Assembly (NCBI GenBank): GCA_937879855.1
Contig: CALFMO010000009.1
Span: forward strand, 186,001-250,000
Direction of reading: 5' to 3'
DNA: 64,000 nucleotides
Source of the DNA: an uncultured Acidobacteriaceae bacterium
GTDB taxonomy: Bacteria; Acidobacteriota; Terriglobia; Terriglobales; Acidobacteriaceae
Shown here in pieces: positions 51,286 to 58,021 of this stretch. The notes beneath the pieces were generated by a model. The model did no database searches, had not been told where the DNA came from, and worked only from the letters and a program-made list of their open reading frames with translations. Each line of letters starts with the position of its first letter. Within the stretch, counting starts at the first letter, position 1. The translations under genes and the position numbers were made by a program.

Positions 51286-51834
51286 ATGCAAAAGGACTCA
51301 TTGCGGGAACTATACGTCAATGAATTGAAGGACCTATATAACGCGGAGACCCAACTCGTGAAGGCACTGCCCAAGATGGCAAAGGCCTCGTCTAATGCGG
51401 AATTGCGCCAGGGATTCGAGGAGCACCTGCGCCAGACTTCGGAGCATGTTTCCCGGCTGGAACAGATCTTCGAAATGCTGGGGGAAAAGGCTACCGGCAA
51501 GAAATGCCTGGGAATGGAAGGCCTGGTCAAAGAAGGCGCAGAGACGATGTCGGAGGACTACGAAGGCGCAGTGATGGATGCTGCGATCATTGGAGCAGCT
51601 CAGAGGGTGGAACATTACGAGATTGCGGCCTATGGAACCGCGCGCACGTTCGCCGAACTACTCGACGAAAATGAGCACGTTTCCCTGCTGGAGCAGACCC
51701 TGGAAGAAGAGAAACAGACAGACGAAAAGCTGACTCAACTTTCCGAGCAGATTAACCCGCAGGCGGCGCAAGGAGAAGAGGAAGAACTAGAGAGCCGCCA
51801 CGCGTCCCGGCAAAGGACGAGACGGGCGGCTTAG
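51286..51834 (+). CDS. DUF892 ferritin-like protein (YciF-type)
   Basis: A 182-residue four-helix ferritin-like stress protein. It starts MQKDSLRELYVNELKDLYNA, then ETQLVKALPKMAKASSNAEL and LRQTSEHVSRLEQIFEMLGE, with DAAIIGAAQRVEHYEIAAYG carrying the Glu/His metal residues typical of DUF892. AAAAGGAGGG lies just before ATG 51286, deciding the start over the longer frame to 51199. The C-terminal tail is Glu/Arg rich. It begins the stress-related region of the window. Confidence 0.92.
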   Translation: MQKDSLRELYVNELKDLYNAETQLVKALPKMAKASSNAELRQGFEEHLRQTSEHVSRLEQIFEMLGEKATGKKCLGMEGLVKEGAETMSEDYEGAVMDAAIIGAAQRVEHYEIAAYGTARTFAELLDENEHVSLLEQTLEEEKQTDEKLTQLSEQINPQAAQGEEEELESRHASRQRTRRAA

Positions 51835-51991
51835 TATGGGGTGGGAGGGCGCGCACGGGCGTCCTTCCACAGCTTTTCCTTTCGGCTGTGCAAACTACGG
51901 GATTCACCTGATAGTCCCCAGGAACCGAGGCGCAGTAGAGTGCATACTCGGCGAAGAAGCAGACGTATCCACACCTGAGGGATTTCTAACC

Positions 51992-52246
51992 ATGAATATG
52001 AGCGCGTCTTTTGCTGTGCCTCGTCTAACTTGGCACGCTCTTTATCATGCGGCGCTATTTGAAACAGACCGAAACCAGGTTCCGCAGAGAATTGCGGACG
52101 CGGAGAAAGCCATCCTCTCACGGATGAGAGAATTGTTTGCCACAGAAACCGACCACATTGAAGAAGACGTAGTGCTCGACGACGCGTTGTACGCCTTGCG
52201 CGCCCTCCGCAATTGCGTTAATACCACTGAATCGGCAGCCGCATAG
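51992..52246 (+). CDS. Small helical protein, unknown function
   Basis: An 84-residue protein, MNMSASFAVPRLTWHALYHA then ALFETDRNQVPQRIADAEKA, ILSRMRELFATETDHIEEDV and VLDDALYALRALRNCVNT. It is helix-rich with no signal peptide. The pattern resembles small acidobacterial proteins of unknown function. ATG 51992 is used; a longer open frame reaches 51836 without a ribosome binding site. Its position after the ferritin-like gene suggests a stress link, which is inference. Confidence 0.65.
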   Translation: MNMSASFAVPRLTWHALYHAALFETDRNQVPQRIADAEKAILSRMRELFATETDHIEEDVVLDDALYALRALRNCVNTTESAAA

Positions 52247-52481
52247 AACGACCTTTCCATCCGACATCTTCACCCCATCTATGGCGGGATGCGCCCGGCT
52301 GCGCGCGGCATTTGTCGCACCCTGTATTTATCGCAATTGGTAAACAGACCGGGAAGAAACCCTAGATAACGTTTTTGCCAGCGCTAGGGAAAGGCAGTCG
52401 TCCTAGTTGCGTGCAACGCTGTATTGTTGGCGGCGGGCGTTCGTCTTACATTGCTTAAAACCGAGAAAGAGAGCGCTTCTT
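52247..52481. other. Intergenic stretch without visible features
   Basis: About 235 bases between two small genes. I see no frame, repeat or clear promoter; GAGAAAGAGAGCG lies just before the next ATG. Confidence 0.5.
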
Positions 52482-52712
52482 ATGACGAACAAAAGCCCAG
52501 AACCGGGTCTCCCCGCAGCCAAGAATTTAAGGCATGCCTTCGAGTCCGCGGTGCGCGACATTTATGAAGTGGGTCTCACGGGCAAGGTTTCGCAGTATCG
52601 AACACCGATCGTACAGCGCACTGGCGGATCGCCTGTGGATGCGGAGAAGCGCGCCGTAACCGATGCCGCACGGGCGCTGGCCCAGTTGTGGAAGGTTTCA
52701 CCCAGCCGGTAA
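52482..52712 (+). CDS. Small protein, unknown function
   Basis: A 76-residue soluble protein, MTNKSPEPGLPAAKNLRHAF then ESAVRDIYEVGLTGKVSQYR and AEKRAVTDAARALAQLWKVS. The composition is sensible and helical. ATG 52482 is used; the frame is open to 52407 without support. No family recognised. Confidence 0.6.
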   Translation: MTNKSPEPGLPAAKNLRHAFESAVRDIYEVGLTGKVSQYRTPIVQRTGGSPVDAEKRAVTDAARALAQLWKVSPSR

Positions 52713-52714
52713 GG

Positions 52715-52879
52715 TCAGCGCGCGCTCAGGACAAGTATGGAAGGGTGCATGGGAACTACTTTGAGGGGGGCCGTCTTCTTCCGCATGGCAATCAATGCCG
52801 TGCTCACTACAATCACCAGTATTATGACAATCGCAAACGCTGCGAACTTCCTGCCCGCCTTTGGATTGCCCGCAATCAT
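52715..52879 (-). CDS. Possible small membrane protein
   Basis: A 54-residue reading frame starting MIAGNPKAGRKFAAFAIVII and continuing LVIVVSTALIAMRKK, a basic residue cluster, one hydrophobic helix and another basic cluster. This is a typical single-pass membrane layout. Only a weak GAGG is close upstream. An opposite-strand frame (52737-52931) is also hydrophobic, so I rate this as tentative. Confidence 0.4.
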   Translation of the reverse strand: MIAGNPKAGRKFAAFAIVIILVIVVSTALIAMRKKTAPLKVVPMHPSILVLSAR

Positions 52880-52964
52880 GGCCTCAGTTGAGATGCCGAT
52901 TCGCTGCCATGCGGAGCCACGTTTTTCCTAACTCAATATCTGAAGTTTCAGGCAGAAAAGAATT

Positions 52965-52987
52965 GAGGCACCCGCGATGGGTGCCTC
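52965..52987. terminator. Hairpin GAGGCACCC...GGGTGCCTC, likely terminator
   Basis: A perfect 9-bp stem with a 5-base loop (GCGAT). On the minus strand it is followed by AATTCTTTTCT, so it fits a rho-independent terminator for the PRC-barrel gene ending at 53023. Confidence 0.7.
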
Positions 52988-53022
52988 TTCTTGATTACTA
53001 ACGCGGTCGTTGAAGCGCGTTG

Positions 53023-53757
53023 CTAGCCCGCCTTCCGCAGGGTGTCGACGCTTTCGGAACCGCGTTTCCCCGCGGACTCGCCGGCGCATGTCGTGCAGCG
53101 AGAAACCGCTTCTTTGCGGCGTTCGCGGAGACGGCTCTGAAACGTATCCCAGCGGCCGCCGATTCCGACTGCGGTGTTGCCAATCACGACGGAATCCGTG
53201 CCCGCCGGAACGATGCGCTCGGTGGGTGATGCGGCCGCCTCGAGGTCGGCTCTGCGCGCTCCAGTCCCGACCGGAGGTCCGGCGGTTACCGGATTTCCGT
53301 GCGCCTGCGCTGCGGCTTGCTCAGAGGAAAAATTGCCGGCGCTTTGCTCTGCTGTGGGAGTGATGTTGCGGTCGGTTTCCGCGCGGTGCATCACCGGATC
53401 GGCGACCCACTTCGAACGGTAGCGGCCTTCATAGCCCGCCCACTTGGATTCGGAATCAAGGTCCGATTCATTGTATGGGGGGAAGGTTTCGACTTGATGC
53501 TTGTCCAGATTCGTCTGGAAATCGTTCTCGTGCTTGGTCGAGGCGCGCAGGCCTTCGGCGGGGACGATGAATTTCTTGCTGGAGAGCCAGCCGCCCGTAT
53601 CCACCACCACGTAGCGGATGCTTCCGGTGGAATGATCGAAAATGACGTCGTCGATTTTGCCCAGCTTCTCGTCGTTCAAGCCATAGAGATGAGAACCGCG
53701 AATATCGTCAGCAGCGTCCGCAAAGCGAACGTCTTTCAGCGTGCCGTAGTGTGCCAT
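53023..53757 (-). CDS. PRC-barrel domain protein
   Basis: A 244-residue protein beginning MAHYGTLKDVRFADAADDIR, with GSHLYGLNDEKLGKIDDVIF and DHSTGSIRYVVVDTGGWLSS, KKFIVPAEGLRAS, the pattern of a PRC-barrel domain as found in acidobacterial stress proteins. The C-terminal half is polar and has a pattern seen in small stress proteins (IVPAGTDSVVIGNTAVGIGG). AGGAGG four bases before ATG 53757 fixes the start. PRC-barrels bind RNA or protein partners; the function is open. Confidence 0.85.
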   Translation of the reverse strand: MAHYGTLKDVRFADAADDIRGSHLYGLNDEKLGKIDDVIFDHSTGSIRYVVVDTGGWLSSKKFIVPAEGLRASTKHENDFQTNLDKHQVETFPPYNESDLDSESKWAGYEGRYRSKWVADPVMHRAETDRNITPTAEQSAGNFSSEQAAAQAHGNPVTAGPPVGTGARRADLEAAASPTERIVPAGTDSVVIGNTAVGIGGRWDTFQSRLRERRKEAVSRCTTCAGESAGKRGSESVDTLRKAG

Positions 53758-53939
53758 TTTTCCTCCTGTTTTCTTCGATGGAATGGATTGGGTGTGGACG
53801 GGATGAGAGCGCATCCCAAGATCGTTGGAAGCACATGTAAGTGAAGTATCGGATGTGAGGTGGCCAGGAACAATCCGCCATTCACTGTAGGGCCTGATGC
53901 GTGCAGGTTCGCTCTTGCCGCCTCTGACCGAGGCCAGGA

Positions 53940-54086
53940 TCAGATCTGGCTGGGCTGGTCCGGGTCAGGCTCGCGCACGGGCATGTCGGGATTTTCCGGC
54001 GGATCGGGCGGTTCCTTGATGGGGAATGGCTCCGGCTCGGAAGGAATCCGTAGCTGCCGTTGAGAGGAAGAATGATCTGAGCGCAT
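53940..54086 (-). CDS. Small proline/glutamate-rich protein
   Basis: A 48-residue reading frame with MRSDHSSSQRQLRIPSEPEP then FPIKEPPDPPENPDMPVREP and DPDQPSQI. Composition is strongly biased to Pro, Glu and Asp, like other acidobacterial small proteins I recall. No strong ribosome binding site precedes it. It is likely real but uncertain. Confidence 0.5.
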   Translation of the reverse strand: MRSDHSSSQRQLRIPSEPEPFPIKEPPDPPENPDMPVREPDPDQPSQI

Positions 54087-54209
54087 GGCATTCTGATGCC
54101 AGAAATAAGACGAGCGGACGCCGCGATTTTCCGTTCCCGGCGCTGGGGAGCGACGGAACCCATATCGCCTTCCGGGGACGATTCCACGGGAAAAGATAGA
54201 CACGAAAAA

Positions 54210-54229
54210 GCGGGCCCAAAAGGGCCCGC
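54210..54229 (-). terminator. Rho-independent terminator of the Pro/Thr-rich protein gene
   Basis: GCGGGCCC-AAAA-GGGCCCGC is a perfect 8-bp stem with a 4-base loop. On the minus strand it is followed by TTTTTCGTG. It lies about 30 bases after the stop of the gene at 54258. Confidence 0.85.
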
Positions 54230-54257
54230 CGAAAGCTCACATTGTGCACGCCCCGGG

Positions 54258-54821
54258 CTAAGAGTGCGGCGAAGTGGTGCCGCTGGCGGCCGGCGGACAC
54301 GGCGCTCCGGTTGACGGGTTCATCCCTGGCGACGTGTTGCTGCTGCCCTGACTCCCGGAGGTCGGCGGATTCGAGGATCCATTCGAAGCTCCGGTATTTG
54401 GCGCGGAGTTTGAGGCTCCATTTGCCGTGCCAGGCATGGTTCCGCATGGTGTGCCACTGGGAGAAGTGCCGGGGTTGTTCGTCGTGTTGGGGTTAGTCGT
54501 TGAAGGCTGGGTGGCGCTCCCCGGCGCAGGAGTAGTGGTTGAGCTCGAACCCGGGGCGGTGGTGTTAGGAGTTCCACTCGGCGAAGTAGAGCCGGGCGAG
54601 GTTTGCCCAGGCGTACTTTGAGGAGCCGTGGCGCCGGTTGGCGGATTTACGGCCCCTGTGGGGGGAGCTGTCGGAGAAGCAGTGGGCGAGCTAGAGGTTG
54701 AGCTCTGTCCCGCGCTGCTCGATCCGCCCGCAGGCCGCGCTCCGCCTGGTGAACTCTGGGCGACAGCCCAGCTTGCACAACACAATACCGCCGACAGTAA
54801 TGTTAGTTTCCGCGATGACAT
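54258..54821 (-). CDS. Exported Pro/Ser/Thr/Gly-rich low-complexity protein
   Basis: A 187-residue secreted protein. Signal peptide: LTLLSAVLCCASWAVAQ. The rest is a repetitive Ser/Pro/Thr/Gly/Asn-rich chain, for example PTGAVNPPTGATAPQSTPGQ and TNPNTTNNPGTSPSGTPCGT, without a fold. Likely cell-surface or matrix material; function unknown. A strong terminator follows. Confidence 0.7.
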   Translation of the reverse strand: MSSRKLTLLSAVLCCASWAVAQSSPGGARPAGGSSSAGQSSTSSSPTASPTAPPTGAVNPPTGATAPQSTPGQTSPGSTSPSGTPNTTAPGSSSTTTPAPGSATQPSTTNPNTTNNPGTSPSGTPCGTMPGTANGASNSAPNTGASNGSSNPPTSGSQGSSNTSPGMNPSTGAPCPPAASGTTSPHS

Positions 54822-55041
54822 GTCTAAGGCCTCCAGATATTTCCTAATTGTTCAAGACTCCTGGTGTCGTTGGCAGATTGAACGACTCCTTTTGGAGTTT
54901 AGAAATCTTGCTGCCTGAGGCCCAGTATGGTCGCGGGTGAATCCGCTAGGAATCCAGCGTATGCCTTAGAGAGAGAAGCAAAGAACACGGTTCGAGGCGT
55001 GTGAACACCACGGCCTGCGCAGAGAAGAAATAGCGAGGATG

Positions 55042-55167
55042 CTAGCGGGACGCGCTTAGAGCGAGGTACGCCAGGCCACTGACTGAAATAACGATGAACA
55101 GGTAGGGCCAGAACTCGATCGCGCGTCTAACAACCGAGATTTCAGAATCTGTTCGTACTTCGGACAT
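55042..55167 (-). CDS. Small single-pass membrane protein
   Basis: A 41-residue reading frame, MSEVRTDSEISVVRRAIEFW then PYLFIVISVSGLAYLALSA. A polar N-terminal half leads to one membrane helix and a short basic end (SR). The ribosome binding site is weak (GAGGTG at a 12-base distance). It is likely real by its layout but has no name that I know. Confidence 0.5.
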   Translation of the reverse strand: MSEVRTDSEISVVRRAIEFWPYLFIVISVSGLAYLALSASR

Positions 55168-55412
55168 GTCCAGACAAACACCTCGTGAATTCAGCTATTA
55201 ATTCGATGTCGCAGGTAGCTAACTCAGAGAAAATAACCAGTTGGGATTAAACCAATGCCACGGTTAGAGAACAATACGGTTGATTCTGTATCGGATGGCT
55301 AGTTAGCCGGAGGTGCTGCGGCGATATTGCCTGTCAATAGGGCGGAGAGCCAAGTAGCCTGACCCTCCGCATCAAGGACGAACCCGTCGCGCGCTGAGGC
55401 AGAATCAGACGA
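55168..55412. other. Intergenic stretch without visible features
   Basis: About 245 bases between the small membrane gene and the first DUF5818-like gene. No frame, repeat or clear signal is visible. Confidence 0.5.
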
Positions 55413-55802
55413 TCACGACAGAGGTTCGATGCTGTCGATATGAATTGTGTTGCTCTTCAGTTCGAGTTTGCCGATGACCTTTACTTGTTTGCCGAGGTAA
55501 GGCTTGGCCTTCGACGGATCGTCGAACTGGTAACTTAATTTGGTAACTGGATCTTTCAACAGAAGGTGCCCTTGTTCTTCGGTGACGCGTCCCGTGAAGG
55601 CCAGAGCTTCTTGAGTTTGATCGTCGGCAGAAGGTGGCGCGGGAGCCTCTTGTGATTGGGATTTTGCGGTGGGCTGCTGTTGGCGGGGAGTCCCGGTGGT
55701 TGGATCCTCGTCGGCCTGTTGCGCCTGCGCGGGAGATGCCAGAGCAAATGCGACTAGAACAAAAGCGAGCGCGAGAAGAATGCGAATCAGGAAGTTTTTC
55801 AT
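55413..55802 (-). CDS. Exported DUF5818-like (OB-fold-like) small protein
   Basis: A 129-residue secreted protein. Signal peptide: LIRILLALAFVLVAFALASP. A Gln/Pro-rich linker follows. The C-terminal 60 residues have the short-strand pattern ALAFTGRVTEEQGHLLLKDP, KLSYQFDDPSKAKPYLGKQV and KVIGKLELKSNTIHIDSIEP, an OB-like fold I relate to the DUF5818 group. Two other such domains lie nearby (55849, 57176). Ligand unknown. Confidence 0.75.
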   Translation of the reverse strand: MKNFLIRILLALAFVLVAFALASPAQAQQADEDPTTGTPRQQQPTAKSQSQEAPAPPSADDQTQEALAFTGRVTEEQGHLLLKDPVTKLSYQFDDPSKAKPYLGKQVKVIGKLELKSNTIHIDSIEPLS

Positions 55803-55848
55803 GGCTCATTTCCCCGTCGGGGAACTTCTCCGACGCTTTCCTGGAGCC

Positions 55849-56259
55849 CTAGATCTGCGAAGCGGCGGATGAAATCCGGATGGTATTACCATTCAACTCG
55901 CCCACTATGCGAGCGCGTTGTCCCGCCAATCTTCCCAGAACACCCAAGTCGCCATCGAGCACGTAGGTCGCATTGCCCTCGACTAAAGCGAAACTTGCTC
56001 CACCGCGTACACAAGCGCGAGCGCAGTCGGCAGCCTTCTGACCGAGAGCGGCGGAATGCTTAGCGCCGCAGCGGGAGCAGGTAATCATGCCCTCGTAGAT
56101 TTGCGAGTTCGCCGGGGGCGCAGCCTGTCGAGACGATTCTTCAGTGGCGGCCGCGCCAGCGGCAGCCCCGAGACTGGCAATCAAGAGTGAGAGTACGCAG
56201 GCGATGGCCGTAGCCAGCAGCAAGATTTCAATCCAGAGGCGGTGGGTTTTAATACTCAC
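55849..56259 (-). CDS. DUF5818-like protein with membrane anchor and zinc-like Cys site
   Basis: A 136-residue membrane-anchored or exported protein. The helix HRLWIEILLLATAIACVLSL is near the N-terminus. The body has YEGMITCSRCGAKHSAALGQ and CARACVRGGASFALVEGNAT, with Cys residues that might bind metal or make disulfides, then the OB-like end DGDLGVLGRLAGQRARIVGE and NTIRISSA. I place the start at GTG 56259, with AGGAG just upstream, over the longer frame to 56340. It shares the last pattern with its neighbours. Confidence 0.7.
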   Translation of the reverse strand: MSIKTHRLWIEILLLATAIACVLSLLIASLGAAAGAAATEESSRQAAPPANSQIYEGMITCSRCGAKHSAALGQKAADCARACVRGGASFALVEGNATYVLDGDLGVLGRLAGQRARIVGELNGNTIRISSAASQI

Positions 56260-56498
56260 AGGTGTCTCCTGCGAACAGCAGATGGATGCCTTGTAATCCC
56301 CAAAAGTTGGCTGCGGAGAGAGGTGCAACTGGGATGCCAAGCTCCGCCACGGAAGTTCCTCCGATCTAAGTTAGTGACAAGATGGGTTCAGCTCCGAATC
56401 AGCGTAAGGTCGCTCCGGCAAGGAGAGAGAATAAATTTCGCCAGTGTGCAAATTGCGAAGGGCATCGAGGAGTTTTTGGCGCTGCCCCAAGACTAAGA

Positions 56499-57023
56499 CT
56501 AGGCAGCGGCTGCGTGTGCAGTGGCCATTCCCAGACTTGCGGCTTCTCTTGCTCCCGCCCTTCGAAGCAATTCGATCGCCCAGTCCGCTGTGCCGCTTTC
56601 CTTACAGGATACGTAAACTAAAGCGCCAACATCGCATAGCTGACGGCCCAGTCTTCTGGCTTCGTCTTGGGAGAAGCCGAGACCGAGCAAAGTCCGTGAT
56701 CCTCGAGAGAAACCCGGAAGGTTTTGCTCGACCAATACGGCTTGAAAGAAGGCCTGTGAACGCAGGAAGAAGCCGACGGTAGGAATCACCACGGCACCCA
56801 ATTCGGAAAACCAGCCGATCATACGGGCGCTAACGGCACTTTGTTCCTGGGCGACATCGCCGATCGTGGCATCCCCCGCTGCCGTTGCAACCGGGTGAGC
56901 CGGCGACAGCACCATACAGATGTCTTCTTTTTCGAATCCTGCTTGATTCAATGCCGATACCACTTCAGGCAAGGCCACATTCCGAGGATACATCGCGTAG
57001 GCGGCAGTTCGATTCGCGCGCAT
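56499..57023 (-). CDS. General stress-type protein, unknown function
   Basis: A 174-residue protein: YAMYPRNVALPEVVSALNQA, GFEKEDICMVLSPAHPVATA, then a hydrophobic central part (MIGWFSELGAVVIPTVGFFL) and GLGFSQDEARRLGRQLCDVG, ALVYVSCKESGTADWAIELL. The overall pattern recalls acidobacterial proteins of the general-stress YflT/DUF1269-like type, but I cannot assign it firmly. It lies in the stress gene group. Confidence 0.65.
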   Translation of the reverse strand: MRANRTAAYAMYPRNVALPEVVSALNQAGFEKEDICMVLSPAHPVATAAGDATIGDVAQEQSAVSARMIGWFSELGAVVIPTVGFFLRSQAFFQAVLVEQNLPGFSRGSRTLLGLGFSQDEARRLGRQLCDVGALVYVSCKESGTADWAIELLRRAGAREAASLGMATAHAAAA

Positions 57024-57175
57024 GTTTGACCTCCAGGCCGGAATCGCGGGGAAGGGTAGAGAACTCCTTCGACGACACGAATATGAGGCGATGGCTCAAC
57101 GTATAAGCTTTCTATGATCGAGGCACTAGGGTAAATCGTGTATTCGAGGCTTAAGCCTGTGCGAATCTCTTAAAT

Positions 57176-57661
57176 CTAAGACAGCAATTCGATTTTCACG
57201 ATTTGAATTGTGTTGGTGGCCTTATCGAGGTTTCCGACGACTCTTACGCTTTTGTTCTCGTACTGTTCTATCTTGTCCTGTCTCTGCAGGCTGTACGTAA
57301 TGTTACCGGCCACCTTGAGTACGTACTGGTTACCGTCTTTGATGATCTTTCCCGTGAACGACTGGGTAGTTGGACTTTGATCCGGCGGCGTCTGCGGGTC
57401 GGCTGGCTGTCGCCCCTGCTGGTCGGGTTGGGGGATGCGGCTGTCGCGGGGAGGCAAGGGCTGAGGAGCAGGCTGCGGTTCCTGCAAGCGAGACCAGACG
57501 ATCAACTGCCGGGTGGCCATTGCATCTTCAGGAAATTGCGGTTGCGGCTCCTGTGCGAATCCCAAGGGCGTTAGGGCCAGCAAAAAACCAGCGAACATCG
57601 TCGTTCGATTCATAAGCGGCCTCTTCCGAAAGACGAAGCGTGCCGGCGGGCCGATTCGCAA
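57176..57661 (-). CDS. Exported DUF5818-like small protein, third copy
   Basis: A 161-residue secreted protein. After a signal peptide (TTMFAGFLLALTPLGFAQE) is a Gln/Pro-rich linker, then the OB-like domain TQSFTGKIIKDGNQYVLKVA, GNITYSLQRQDKIEQYENKS and VRVVGNLDKATNTIQIVKIE. It resembles the domain at 55413. The true start is probably the MNRTTM about 16 codons in from the listed end. Confidence 0.7.
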   Translation of the reverse strand: MRIGPPARFVFRKRPLMNRTTMFAGFLLALTPLGFAQEPQPQFPEDAMATRQLIVWSRLQEPQPAPQPLPPRDSRIPQPDQQGRQPADPQTPPDQSPTTQSFTGKIIKDGNQYVLKVAGNITYSLQRQDKIEQYENKSVRVVGNLDKATNTIQIVKIELLS

Positions 57662-58021
57662 CTGAAGACTTCAGCTGCGCAAATGCCTCACCAAGTGGCG
57701 GACTACGAGCTAAACCCTCTGCACGAACCTGTATTAGAACTTTTACGTTCGAGTGGCCGCCAGGTCCATAAAGCATTCGCTGTAGTCTTGGGTAGTGCAG
57801 CGCATCCATCCGCTCAGTCGGGCGCCGGGGTGGGATCTCTTGAGGAGCAGCCAACCGAACGACTGCCGCATCCAAGTACGGCTACCGCTGAGAAGGATTT
57901 AGGGGAAACGTGTCGTTGCGGCTCAAACGACAGCGACGCGCAGGCGACCAGGCAAGCACGAAGATCGCAGCCCAAGGCGGCGTTAGGCGTGGCGAGGACC
58001 GTCTCCTCTGAGGACTAGTGC
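57662..58021. other. 360-base interval upstream of the trehalose-6-phosphate synthase fusion
   Basis: A frame at 57683-58018 is open but has poor composition and no ribosome binding site; I do not call it a gene. The last bases are GAGGACTAGTGC before the ATG of the fusion gene at 58022. A promoter is expected here but I cannot place it. Confidence 0.5.

Noticed and set aside
52737..52931. Hydrophobic plus-strand frame opposite the small membrane protein
   Set aside because: Hydrophobic but lacks the basic flanks and topology expected; the minus-strand frame is the better candidate, and even that is tentative.
57683..58018. 111-residue frame directly before the trehalose gene
   Set aside because: Composition is irregular, no ribosome binding site precedes it and no motif is seen; a frame also covers the other strand. 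Treated as intergenic.
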